From Liquidambar formosana (Eukaryota; Streptophyta; Magnoliopsida; Saxifragales; Altingiaceae): a stretch of 64,000 nucleotides of DNA. The notes beneath the pieces are model-generated. The model did no database searches, was not told the origin of the DNA, and worked only from the letters and a program-made list of their open reading frames with translations. Of the stretch, positions 24,095 to 35,833 are shown in pieces; within the stretch, counting starts at the first letter, position 1, and every line of letters begins with the position of its first letter. Made by a program: the position numbers and the translations under genes. Location: positions 22,610,717-22,674,716 of the forward strand of contig CM077828.1 in the NCBI GenBank assembly GCA_039720395.1, read 5' to 3'.

Positions 24095-25399
24095 CTAGAA
24101 CATCAACAGATTCAAAGAACATTGTACAACAAAAACTTCAAGAAAGAACCGAGTCAAGAAATAAAACAACACACCTAGCAAAACAGATACTGGAAGAGCT
24201 GGCAAAGCTTTCTGATAAAGTGCAAGTAACATCAGGGTGATACCAAGACCAGCAATGATAGCAAGATAGCAAGCATAAACAGTCATAAAATCATACATTG
24301 CCGCCCTACCAACTAAAACACTGTAGAAGATAAAGTCCCCTAGCCCCAGCTTGATAGCACCAGACGAACCCAATCCAATTCCCTCAAGCGCCAAACTATC
24401 ACTCGACATAGCTTCTTCCCTTACATTCACCTGAACGTTTAGTCTTCGATCAATTAATGGCACAGAAAGCTCAGTATCCCCTCCCACAACCCGCCCCTCT
24501 TCAACATTAACCAAGCTTGTCGCATGTTGGCCACTTCCAACAGATAAAACCGTCCCAGGAGTCGGATTTGAATCCAAAACAGAACCAACATTTGAATTAG
24601 TGTTTGACCCAGAATTCAAATTCTCACCAGAGTTAGAACCAACGGCTCTCCTCTCTCTCCATAGCCTCCTCTGAGCTACACCACTTCTCAATCCTGAATC
24701 ATCGTAAGTCACGGGCCGCGCCTCATAAACCAAAGCAGGGATATCTTCATCCCTCGACATTGCAAGCTCTACCAATAGCTTTAAAGGCCCACCGGGCAAC
24801 AATACCGCAGCAAGATCATACAGTGCCATGGCAACCAATAGCACCCAAGTAGTCCATTCAGGTAAAAGAGTGAACCAGTAAGCAACCAACACCCCAATAA
24901 TAACCAAATACCCTTGTGTTATCAAAATTGCCATTTTGGACATGAACACAGCCAGAACACCCACAACAGTGAAATTAAACAACACCACCGCAAACGTAAC
25001 ACAATCAACAGGAACACTGAAATTATCAATCAGAAACAAAGCAATCTCACCACCCATGAATCCCAAAACAAGACAAGCAGAGAAACCCATGTACAATTTT
25101 AGGAACTTAGTCAATCTGAGGTAGAAAAGGAGCACCAAAATGAAGGTAACAGCAGTGACCACAGCCACAAAAACAAGGGCGTTCAAAAGGGCACCTTTGA
25201 ATTTGTTCCATGATGAGTCTGAGTCGGTCTCAGAGTATGCCATGGTGGCTATACTGGTAACAGATGTTGAAGATGAGGTGTTGAGGACGGTGACGAGAAT
25301 GACCACCAAGAACATGCATAATGAGACTGGTACTATGATTCTGATGATTTCTTCCCCTAAGGATTGAAGAACGCTTCTGGGTTTTGAGTTTTGGTCCAT
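24095..25399 (-). CDS. Presenilin, aspartyl protease of the gamma-secretase type
   Basis: This is a 434-aa intronless frame starting at ATG 25399. Presenilins are polytopic intramembrane proteases and the catalytic subunit of gamma-secretase; plants have presenilin and the partner subunits, located in endomembranes. The two catalytic aspartates are present: MALYDLAAVL (Asp195) and KLGLGDFIFYSVL (Asp355), with the PAL motif at 400-402 (ALPALPVS). Hydrophobic segments lie at about 18-40, 70-93, 101-125, 132-152, 156-175, 181-200, 353-364, 371-395 and 401-424. Between the catalytic halves is a hydrophilic loop of about 150 residues, rich in Asn, Ser and Gly. Lengths of plant presenilins (about 400-450 aa) and their lack of introns fit. 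No frame break was seen. Confidence 0.96.
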   Translation of the reverse strand: MDQNSKPRSVLQSLGEEIIRIIVPVSLCMFLVVILVTVLNTSSSTSVTSIATMAYSETDSDSSWNKFKGALLNALVFVAVVTAVTFILVLLFYLRLTKFLKLYMGFSACLVLGFMGGEIALFLIDNFSVPVDCVTFAVVLFNFTVVGVLAVFMSKMAILITQGYLVIIGVLVAYWFTLLPEWTTWVLLVAMALYDLAAVLLPGGPLKLLVELAMSRDEDIPALVYEARPVTYDDSGLRSGVAQRRLWRERRAVGSNSGENLNSGSNTNSNVGSVLDSNPTPGTVLSVGSGQHATSLVNVEEGRVVGGDTELSVPLIDRRLNVQVNVREEAMSSDSLALEGIGLGSSGAIKLGLGDFIFYSVLVGRAAMYDFMTVYACYLAIIAGLGITLMLLALYQKALPALPVSVLLGVLFYFLTRFFLEVFVVQCSLNLLMF

Positions 25400-25639
25400 G
25401 GTGGGTTCAAGGGTTGGATCAATTTTGGTTCTTGGTGGTGGTTTGGTTGATGGGTGTTTGAGAGTTTGATCGGGCTTTGAAGGGTTAGCCGAGAAGATTT
25501 GCAGCTCCTTTTGACTTGTAGATTGCAGATGTTGGGGGAAGAACTGTCAACCGTCTGATTTGATTGATCTGACTGTTCCAAATCTGGAGGAAGCTATGTG
25601 TTACTGTTAAGAAGATCAACGGTCACGATTATTTCACAC

Positions 25640-25828
25640 GGTGAATCTCCCCGTGTACGCTGATATTTTAATAGACAATACTTGGCTCTTCACAGTGAAA
25701 AGCAACTTCTCATCCTTCTTATTTATATTACGCCATGTGTAATAATTAATTTTAAAAAATATAGATATGTGGATACACATACGTGAACACGTGAATACAA
25801 ATATACAAACATATAATTATATTTATTT

Positions 25829-25865
<37 letters not shown>

Positions 25866-27660
25866 TAGATACATGTTTATAATAACATAATATAAAAAGA
25901 CATGTACATAATTAATTCTTATTTGTTTGTTATACACGTAACATAATATAAGTGGGAGGGGGAGTAGCTGCTCCTCCACAGTGAGAAGCTAAGTATTATC
26001 ATATTTTAATTCAGGAATGAACAAATGCAATTATATAGGTTAAGAATTATTAAATATATATTTAAAATGCATGTTAAAATAATATTATAATAATAATTTT
26101 AAATTGTTGGATTTGACTCGTTTAGTAAATGAACAAGTCCAAACGAGTCTTTATTAAACTTGTTCACGAATTATTTACAATGGTTTGGTTTTTTTGCAAC
26201 CCTAATTATAATAAATATTCGAACTTGAAACTTTTCTCACAAATTTTTTTTTTTTTTGGGAGGGATTTTCCCTGGACTACAAAGTCAGTAATAAATCCAT
26301 TAAAATTAAAACAACCGTTTACTTGAATAGTAAAATACTCCACATGCTTAGCTAGATTAAACCCAACTTGTAACCTGTAGTTTATTTATTTATTTATTCA
26401 TGTATTTATATCAAGAGATTTCAGATGTTTTGTACTCAACTAATTCCTTGAACATATGTGATATTTTCATCCCACGTGTATAAGGTAATTACAAAACAAA
26501 GCTTATTAAAGAGGCCTTGTAGTTGTGTAAGATTTCAATTGATTACTAATTTTTAAAGTAGTCTCAATTGACCTAATTTGCTATAAGGGCATCCTCATCT
26601 ATCTTTTTATTTTATATTTTTCTAAACCTTAACCATTTTAGGGATGATGTACAAAACATACATCACATTATCATATTTCACACTAAATTTGTTTTATTAC
26701 TAAACGCCCTTCCCCCCCCCCCCCCCCCCAAAAAAAAAGGGAAAAAAGAAAAAAAAAAGTAATAAGCTCACACACACATAATAATTGGGTTGCACATGAA
26801 CAAAATAGTTTGTTAAGAGCTAGTGAACAAGTTCACTAAGTACTTGTCTAAAGTTGTTCATTTAGTAAGTGAGTCAAACCTAGGGTTCGATTTTAGGGTT
26901 GCTTAATAAACAATCCAAACCCAAAAAAACCCTTAGCTTGATTTCATAGGCTTATGAATGAGAGACTCAATAAAAATATGATTATTATTATAATCTTGTA
27001 TTAACTTGCAATTTAAATACATATTTTATGAGTTTTAAACTCGACTTTAAGCTATTTGTAGACAATTCCCAAGTAACTCACAAACAAGCTTGGTAATAAC
27101 GTGTTTGAGCTTATTCATTTATTAAATAATCAAACTTAAGCAAATCAAAGTTCAACTCGACTCAAACTTAAACAATCAATTTTTTAATTGAGCCAAGCTT
27201 AAACACCTCAAAGTTCAGCTCGACTCAACTCATTTGCAATCTTATCCATACCTTCAATCTCACTAATATCTTGAATAAAAGTAAGGTTATTGGACATTGT
27301 GCATCACTTAATGTCCAAGATAATCTCAGTTAGTGCATTAGTTAATGTTCAAGATAATCTCGATTAGTGACTTGGATCAAGAGAAAGTAGGTCAATCGAA
27401 TCTAAAGCTTTTATTTTTAGGCTTAGTCTTGAGAACCTGATCCAATAAAATAAAAACCAAAAACATTTGAAATGGGGGAGCCTATAATACACTCATGAGG
27501 ATGCAACCATATTATAGTTTTTTGACCTTTTTGGTCTTACCTAAGCAAGTAAGCAGATTTATTGGCCCATCAAAAAGGGCAAGTAAGCGGATAGAAAAAT
27601 GTGCCCCTCTCAACATCGAGGTAGGTCATTCAAAGGGTACAATAGTCATTTAGCATGACC
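25640..27660. other. AT-rich spacer with repeat remnants, no gene seen
   Basis: A (TA)n tract lies at about 25829-25858 and a poly-C run followed by poly-A at 26713-26738. The stretches 26100-26200 and 26780-27240 repeat fragments such as GTGAACAAGTTCACTAAG, GTTCAGCTCGACTCAACTC and TTCAACTCGACTCAAACTTA, which look like a decayed foldback element. No open frame is credible. The promoter of the RNA-binding-protein gene must lie at the right end. Confidence 0.4.
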
Positions 27661-27668
27661 AGGATATT

Positions 27669-27676
27669 TATATATA
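27669..27676 (+). promoter_or_regulatory. Probable TATA box of the glycine-rich RNA-binding protein gene
   Basis: TATATATA stands about 290 bases before the first 5'-UTR splice donor at 27960. It is the best TATA candidate on this strand; a start of transcription near 27700 would follow. No experimental support is available from the sequence. Confidence 0.45.
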
Positions 27677-27897
27677 GCTCAATGGCAAACTTCAAACGTC
27701 ACCTTCCCGTTCCGAGAACATGAAAACAGGCCAATATAATCACCACACGAGTCATCGCGCATGCCCTACAAATTTCTCCTCAACCACACCGTCACATCTT
27801 TCATCCAACGGCTCACACTATTCCAAATTAAATCAACGGATGACACCAATTCTAAGAGTCCATATATTCCCCGCAAAACCCCACTCAAAACCTCTGT

Positions 27898-27906
27898 TTA
27901 GGGTTT
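27898..27906 (+). promoter_or_regulatory. Telobox-like element in the RNA-binding-protein gene leader
   Basis: TTAGGGTTT (inverse of AAACCCTAA), inside TTTAGGGTTTAG at 27897-27908, lies just before a GA-rich leader. Teloboxes are common near the start of plant genes for translation and RNA metabolism, which suits the product. Confidence 0.5.
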
Positions 27907-27959
27907 AGTCTCTGAGCTCTGAGAGGAGAGAGAGAGTGGGAGAGAGCTGAGCAGCGAAG

Positions 27960-30190
27960 GTACGCCTATCTCTCCAAACCCTACTCTATGGATTCTGCTT
28001 CGATAATTTTGTTTTTTTGTTTTTATTTGCCTCTTGTTTCTGCAGATTCTGCTTCGAAATTTTGTTTGTTGTTTTTATTTTCCTCTTGTTTCTGATTTCA
28101 TCTGCTTTTCTATGCTTTGATTGCTTCACAGTCCTATCGTGTATTCATGTGCATCTGCTTTTCTTGGTGTGTGTATATATATATATATATATCGTTTTTC
28201 TCTTCGTTTTAGGTCTCTACTATTGCAGTGGAATGGATTTGTTTATGTTTTCATTTTCCCTGTTTTTGGTCGCCGAGAAAGCCGAAGGAAAAAGCAAAAA
28301 TTTTTAAGAATCCACAGATTCTACTTCCGATCTTTTTTGTTTTTGTTTTTGTTTTCATTTATCGTTTTCTCTCTTTGGTTTCATTTGGCAACGGTCTGGT
28401 CGAGTATGGAAATGTCCTGCTCTCGAAATCTTTCTCCTCATTGCACATCGTGCTCTAAATGGATTTGATTATTTCTGTGAAATGTTTTTGTCATTTCAAT
28501 ATTCATTTTAGGCTGGTTGTATTTTCTCTCTGTTTGGTTGCAGAAAAATGAAATTTTGAACCCCATGTTTGATTTTGTTTTGGTTGTCAAAGAATGGAAT
28601 ACTCACCTCTACTAAGTCTGTCAAAGGATGAAACCGACCTCAACTAAGCCAGAAATTTTTTTCTTTTAAAAGAATGGAGTTGGGGGGGGTGGGGTTTGGG
28701 GGTGGTGGTTTGGATTTCCTCCAGCATCAGATTATGAAAGATAAGACTTTATTAAGTATTTTACCAGATAAGTAGATTTGTTGGGTAATCCCTGCGAACC
28801 AAGTGAAATGGTGGGTTCTTCGTCACGACCAACCAAAGCTGAAGTTCCCTTAAAGAGAATTTCCACAGGGTAGCCTTCTCGGGGATTATATAAGGTTTTC
28901 ATGAGGCTAATCTTGAGCTTTGATTCAACCATGAATACCTTCATTTTAGAGAATATTGTTGGTGTAAAAAGTCTCAGATTTAGGATCTTGTTCAGCACGG
29001 ATTTACTGGGTAATGATATCATAGGTACGTAGGATCAGAGCGAGGTCTAATACTCCAAGAGCACTCATCCATAAACTGGTAGTGTTATAAATATCATAAA
29101 GAAATGTGACTAAAGGAAGCCTACGCATAAATATTTTTGTTGGAGAAAATTATTGGTGTCTTTGTTGTTGGGATTTGTATGGTTTTCTTCTATTAAGGAA
29201 TAGTGCATTGAACATGCTTCTAGATTTGAAATTGTTGAGGTCTTTGTTTTATCTTCTTGGGTAGTTGGGTTGGGTATGGTTGATGCAGGTGATTGGTTTA
29301 TTTAATATTTTTCTGGTGATCCATCAGAACCTCACAATTAAAATCTAATTTTGTTAAAAATAAAAAGATTAATTTCAAAGAAATAAAAACATGGCCCAAA
29401 ATTGACCTAATTTAATGTGGATAGGGTGCATGCTGGTAACCATATTCTTACCAGTCTCATATTCAACTTTGTAACAATTTATGAACATGTGGATGCACGT
29501 TGATGCATATCCTTTTTGTTGCTTATTTTTATATTTTTATGAGTTTTTACTGTTTCTTATGTTTATTCTATTCCCATGTTGACTATACGTATCTACATTT
29601 ATGAGGAATTGGGTATTGTATAGATGGCTACATTGTCATGTACCATATACATGATATGTGTATATATGGATGGTTGTTGCAATTTTTTTTGGTTATAGGT
29701 GGCCATGACTCATGAGTTTCTGTTATGTTTTGAACCTTTTGTAAATCTGTGTTGAGGGTAATGATGCAAGTAGATGTGAATGCATATATTTCCATGCTTA
29801 GTTTTGTAAATTTAAATGGATGTCACGGTGTTATGTTTTTTTTTTTTTTGGCATGCACATGTTGCTCCTTTTCTATTTATTTATTAAATACATATAAATT
29901 TTTTGGTGGCTTTCACTGGCATTTTTTTAAACTAGTAATTGAGGGTTTTGTACCTTGTTCTAATCCCCCCCCCCCCCCCCCCCCAAAAAAAAAAAAAAAT
30001 TATAATCCTTTCTGGAAGATCAATGCACAGATATTGTGGATGAACATGCGATTCTAGCCATCTAGCTTGTGAATGTCATATGCAATGATTTGATTAAGGA
30101 TTCAGATTATTTTTGTTGCTTTGTTTTCTCAACACTTGTCCCTGTATGAAGTTATGTGACAGGAGCTTTATTTTTCCTACTACTTTTCAG
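27960..30190 (+). other. 5'-UTR intron of the RNA-binding-protein gene (2.2 kb)
   Basis: The donor GAAG|GTACGCC is at 27959/27960, and the acceptor TTTTCAG|GCTACTGC ends at 30190, nine bases before the ATG. Near the donor the intron is T-rich, as in plant introns that raise expression. It contains a (TA)n tract (28175-28193), a C-run joined to an A-run (29966-29999) and an open minus-strand frame at 28732-29022 that may be part of an old retroelement. Confidence 0.7.
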
Positions 30191-30199
30191 GCTACTGCA

Positions 30200-30794
30200 A
30201 TGGCTTTCTTTAGTAAAGTTGGGAATATACTTAGGCAGACTACCAGCAGGCAGATTAATTCAGAATTATCTGCATCCAATCCATCTATCTTGCAAGCTAT
30301 AAGATGCATGTCATCTTCAAAACTCTTCATTGGAGGTGCATCCAGTTCTTCCTTGCAGTTGCAGTTATGACCCATTTATATAATAGTGTTAAAGACTTCC
30401 TGCATTTGGTATTGCAGGTCTATCATATAGTACAGATGACCAAAGTCTGAAAGAATCTTTCAGTAATTATGGGGAAGTCATTGAAGGTACATATTCTGCT
30501 TTACCACATTACAATTGTAACTTTGTAGAAATGTAACCGTTCAATTTAAATGCTCAATACTCCTAAGAGTAGCCTCTCATTTTACTTTTAAGCATATTTG
30601 TTAGGTTACAACTATGAATATTGAGGTTTTGGCAATAATATTGTACCTGGTACACATTCAGTGGGTTTAATAAGCATTATACAATTCTAAGCATGGACAT
30701 TGTTCTCTTTGATCACAATTTTTCCATTTCCGCTTTGTAACATTAGGAGTGAAGGGATTGCGACATTTCCCTTGGTAAATACATAGACTGAGAA

Positions 30795-30849
<55 letters not shown>

Positions 30850-33800
30850 AGAAAAAACATTTCTATGTCAAAATATTTTTTGAGAAAGTATGTTCTGAAT
30901 GGACTGTTCTTGTCACAAGTTGTGAGTTTGGAAATTGATGCTGACTAAGTTGATGTTTCTGGCAGCAAGAGTCATTATGGATCGCGAGAGTGGTAGATCA
31001 AGAGGATTTGGCTTTGTTACTTTTTTATCTGCTGAGGCGGCCTCCAGTGCCATCCAGGCCTTGGATGGACAGGTACTGTTTCTGATTTCTTGCTTGTTGT
31101 CCATGCCTGGCACATGTGAAGATTTAGTATCATGATGTTTGGTGAAACGAATGGCAGCTTGCTGCTGTTACAATATTACATAAGGATCACTAGACATTTA
31201 CTGTATACATGTTTGTTAATGATAATAATAAAATTTAGAAACTTGTTGATTAATGCAAATATGCTGAAGAGAATTTTTATCTCATATGTGCTATATATAT
31301 ATATGAATTGCTAGGCCCTTTTCTTTCTAGGAATTGGTGGCATGGGTTTAAAATGCATTGTACTGAAATCTAATGTGGTTCTGACCAAAATTAATGGCTT
31401 TCCTATTGCCAAGATGTTTTGAAGTCCATGGTATTCATGCCTTAACCTTTAGGTAGGATGACCTATGAATCTTGCCATCTAATGTGCTTCAACCCCTCCC
31501 TTTTAGTTGAAAACTCTTATAACATTAGTGAGGCCATTGCCATGATCATTGCCATTGTATCACCTCCACCTTAACCCACCCATATTGCGACCTGTTACCA
31601 CTACCATCAACAAACATGCCATTGCTACATCCATCAAGTGCATCACTCCCTCCCACCAAGTCACCTTCAGTCCTTCACTAGGGATCATGCTACAATCTTG
31701 CCATCGCCAATACATCGTCATTGTAACATTGCCAACACTGCCACCACCATCACACTATCTCTGCCTTTTGTCACCAGGCCATCTTTGATGCGACAGTCTC
31801 TTCCTCTACTTTCAACTTATTGAGTGGGCATCTGCGATACTACAATTGCTACCACCACCTAGGGTTGTGTAGCATCAACCCAAGAACCAAACTAGATGAC
31901 CTCAACTTAGGGTTGCAAGTTGGGACAGGTCAACCAAAGAATTGTACCACACTGGCCTCAGTGGGTTGGTTTTGGTTGAGATTTTTTGATCCCTTGGTTC
32001 AGTCTTGGTCTTAGATCTAGGTCAAAAAGCTGATAATGCATGAACATTGGTTATGGGGTCAATCGTTTGGTAAACTAAAGGTTTGAGTCTTAACAGCGGC
32101 CACTTTGTATTAAAAAAAGGGGTTAGGGCTGTATCTAGCTCACCCCTCCTTGGATCCTACTTAGTTGGACTGACACTTGGTAATGATATGTATATTTCAT
32201 AAATGTTTGACCTCAAATAATTATTGACTCATTCAAATTCTAACATTTTATTTTAATGGTAATATCTGCATGAGTTTAAATATATGATGATGTAATGTGT
32301 TAATTTATTGGTAGCTTGAATGTATTATGGTGCACTATTGCACACACAATAGCTCATCTTGCTTCTTGTTGTTAGTTTGATCTTATGTGTTTTTTTGAAG
32401 AAACATGTGTGATGGGAGGGAATCCCACATTATTTCAATTAACCCTTTAATAATTAATGAAAAACTAGTATTTTAGTAATACTTATGAATAAATTTATTT
32501 TCCCAATGACTTTTGTCAACTATGAACTTATCTATGAACATAGAGCTTCTTGCACAAAAAGATGACCTGTATGCATCTTCTTAAAATAATTTTGATGTAT
32601 GTTGCATGGACATTTCAACTTGTGTGTGATGTATCCTTGTTGGGCAGATATGACTCGGGTATTGGATGTGTCTGACATGCCTATCCTTGGAGTCTTGGAC
32701 ACATACCCAACAGGAGTGCCAAACAAAAAAGGAGGAACATGAATTCCTATTTCACTACAACTTCAGTTGTATATTTCTCAATTTGATTTTATTTTGCATA
32801 AATATTACAATGTCATTGGTAAGCACACATATTTAACATCTTATGTAACCTATGCACCTCATTTTTCCTTTGGGCATTGAAAAAGGCTAGACAAATGACA
32901 CCTAGACACATACCCACAGCCCAACACTCATACCTGAGTCCATGTGACATAGATTTTGATTCATTCTATTGAGACTGAAGGAAAAAAAGCTACCAATGTC
33001 CTTTTCAACTGGCGAATGTTGAGTGCACTTTTTGGGCTCTTTCCTCCAACGAATTTGGTGATTTCCCCTTTTTTTTTTTTTTTTTGTTTTGAAATTCGAT
33101 TGGAGGGCTCTTTGTAGTTAATTTAGTAGGCTGTTTTTTTGGTTTCTGTTTGCTTGTATTCTGGCTTTGGTGGACTTCTAATCCCCCATTTGTAATTTTT
33201 CTTATTTTCATTAATAATATCCATTTTGCTTGCTGTTAAAAAAAGGAAAAAAGAAATGGATGAAAAGCGATATTCTTGGTAAGATAACTTGCTCACTTAA
33301 TTGATTTGGTAAAATATTTCATTGGTCACGACTGTTAAACATGAGAATATCATTTAATTAATGCTATTAATTTTCTTATTTATGTGCGCGCATGTGTCTG
33401 TGCACGTGCGCACATGTGTTTGCAGAAGAATAGTAGAAAACCCTGTCCTTTTTCCTTTAATAACCTTTTGCAGTCCATTTGTTTCTTTGGGCTTGTGTTA
33501 TTCTTGCATTTTAACAGGGCCTTTTTTCTTAGGAATTAATTTTTTTTATTTAAGTAATTTTCTCATTATAAAAATGCCACTCATGGCTCACATAGAAGTA
33601 GAATCATTTTTTATTATTAGACATTTGTTTAGAAACTAGTCTAGGCAGGATAGGCTTGTCCGTAGATAAGAGAGATGGAAGTGAATGTCAATGAGAAAAC
33701 CAAATTCAAATACTTGACTTATCTATTCTTTTTTATATAATACGAGTGGTAATTGTCATGGCTCTTATTTGCTCTGTGAAATTGTTTGGCCTCTGCAGAT

Positions 33801-34386
33801 CAAGTAATAACTTCTGGGGGTTTTGAATTACTGTTTTTATTTAAATGTTTCTTCCAGGATCTTCATGGTCGTCAGGTAAGGGTCAATTATGCAACGGATA
33901 GGGCTCGTCCCTCCTACAGTGGTGGTGGTGGAGGATATGGGAACTATGGTTATCAAGGTGGCAACTATTCTGGCGGTGGTGGGTATGGAGGTGGTGGTGG
34001 TGGTGGTGATGGCTATGGAAGCAGAGGTGGCGGTTTTGGCTGGTGGTGGCGGTGGTGGCAACTACGGTGGAAGTGGAGGTTATGCAAGTGGAAATACTTA
34101 TGATGGTGGGAACAGTGGCAATTATGGCGGTGGCAGTGATAATTTCAATGTTGCCAGTGGTGGCAGTGGCAACGATAATAACTATTTTGGTGGTGCTGCT
34201 GGTGGCACTAGCAACTTTGGCGGCGCAGGATATGATGTTAGTTCAGGAGGACCAGGGAACAGTGGTGGCGATCAATTTGGTACCATCGAAAGCAGCAGTG
34301 TGGGTGAAGGTAACCTGGGCGATCCATCGGAAGGAAACTATAGGGATGATGATGATGAGCCTGATGACTATGCCAAAAGGGCCTGA
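30200..34386 (+). CDS. Glycine-rich RNA-binding protein, mitochondrial type, frame-broken in tail
   Basis: Four coding exons can be joined by canonical sites and matching phases: 30200-30335, 30418-30486, 30966-31072 and 33858-34386, after a 5'-UTR exon ending at 27959. The start ([18 protein letters not shown]) looks like a mitochondrial presequence. A single RRM follows at about residues 41-118, with RNP2 LFIGGL and RNP1 RGFGFVTF, then a long glycine-rich tail. Such proteins (RBG/GR-RBP family) bind RNA, and mitochondrial members take part in RNA editing and cold response. The last exon has one base too many at about 34041: in the first frame it becomes WWWRWW and stops at 34103 (about 185 aa); in the second it continues in glycine-rich code to [13 protein letters not shown] and TGA 34386 (about 279 aa). 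That acidic end is typical of the longer family members, so the 279-aa form is probably the real product or its ancestor. Confidence 0.85.
31073..33857 (+). other. Last intron of the RNA-binding-protein gene, with repeat insertions
   Basis: This 2.8-kb intron interrupts the RRM coding region after ALDGQ. It includes a LINE-like 3' tail at about 33060-33245 (ending in poly-A after CTTGCTGTTAAAAAAAGG) and, at about 32600-33000, a repeat related to sequence at 38410-38900 in the neighbouring gene. No coding exon was seen within it. Confidence 0.6.
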
Positions 34387-35682
34387 AAGACACCTGCAGA
34401 AGGAAGACTTGCCCAGGTCGACTGGGAACTCGATGCAAAATGCAGGAAGCAACTGAACTTGCTTGTGCTCCAGTTTATTAGTAGGTCATTTCGATTATAT
34501 AGTTTCTACTTTCTATCTCCCCTCTTCTGTCGTAAAACTGTTTATTTCATTAATGTTGGATTTGGTCTTGTGAAATTGACTTCGATGCATTTACAACTCT
34601 TGTGTTTGATCAAAGGAGAGACAAAAAGGCTTTGTTGGGAAAATAACTTAGGGTGACACAACTATTTCATTTGAATGGAAGTATATTTTTCATGTTTCAT
34701 TTGTGGCTACCTTATCAAGCAAAGCTGATTTGCCGTGAAAAACTATTAATGCAGTAAAAGGTTTTGAGTGTGTCTGTTGTCTTTTTAATCAAAGGGGCAC
34801 TAGGGTTTCAAACTTACTCCATGGGACACTCCTGTTAGAATGACTCGTGTTGGAATCAAATTTGACCCGCCTAGTCGTTTTCCGTGTATGAAATCATTTC
34901 CTTTGTTTTCGTGTGTTGGAAGTGCTGTTGTTTCTTTGAAGTTTAGCTAAAGTGGTCCATAAATTCGTTATCTAAAGCAGTCCCCCAAATTGTTCTAGGG
35001 GTTTACTCTGATACCCTGCCTCTTCTTGTCTCTACCTCTAGAAATTCCACAGGAGGATATTGACTCATATTGTACTAGCTGGGGGTGATTTGTCATTTTC
35101 AATTTTTTGGTCCTTAATAATAATGTCGTAAAATGCTTACCCACCCAGAAGGAGTTTCACTTGTCCTTGAAGGCCGTAAATATGGATTTGTGAGAAACTC
35201 AATTGACCTTCAAGGGGTTGGATTTTTGCCTTACGGAACATAAGGTCCCAAGTTTACTTATCATATCTTCTTGAGGCTCGCCACCAGTGCTTAAATTTAT
35301 CTTGCTCAATGCCAAGTGTAAGTATACGGAAACCTTATTTGTGTCCAGAGGATTGGTTGGGCCTTTGGCTTGGATACCATGTTTCCCAAAAAAAAAAAAA
35401 AAAGAAAAAAAAAAGACGAAAAATAAAAAAAAAACCGAAAAACTCTATTGGTTTGCTGGGAATACAAGTGAAGTAACCCTAAAATTCTATTGGTTTACTA
35501 TACTAGAAATCTAGGGAAAATTTCAACACCAAAATGCAGATTTTTTCCAGAGACAGAATCAACAGGTCCAGCATTGATGAAGACTGTTGTCTTCATTTTG
35601 ATGTTGAAAAAGTTGAGCAGGAAGAAGGCTGCTATAAGTTTGAGGAACAAAAACGGTGTATTTATTTATTTTTGAAAGGAAG

Positions 35683-35686
35683 AGGA

Positions 35687-35720
<34 letters not shown>

Positions 35721-35745
35721 GGGGGGGGGGGTGGGGGGGATGAAA
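35683..35745. repeat. Long G-rich run
   Basis: About 50 nearly uninterrupted G residues, preceded by GGAAGAGGAGGAG. It lies 90 bases beyond the stop codon of the POLAR-like gene (as a C-run in that sense), so it may fall in its 3' UTR. It could form G-quadruplexes, and its true length in the genome is likely uncertain. Confidence 0.7.
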
Positions 35746-35833
35746 AGAAGAAAAAAAGGAGGAACAATCTCCAGTGGTAACGAAAAGAATTATCTTTTAT
35801 ATATTCTATAAACTGCAAAACTTTTGTTTCATT

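Noticed and set aside
25357..25581. Upstream frame overlapping the presenilin start
   Set aside because: Its first codon is TTG, not ATG, so it is not a credible overlapping upstream ORF.
28732..29022. 96-aa minus-strand frame in the RNA-binding-protein 5' intron
   Set aside because: It may be an old retroelement piece ([20 protein letters not shown]), but I could not name the family and the ends are not visible.
34043..34456. 137-aa Val/Met-rich frame and opposite-strand frames over the glycine-rich exon
   Set aside because: They are shadows of the GGT/GGC repeats in other frames.
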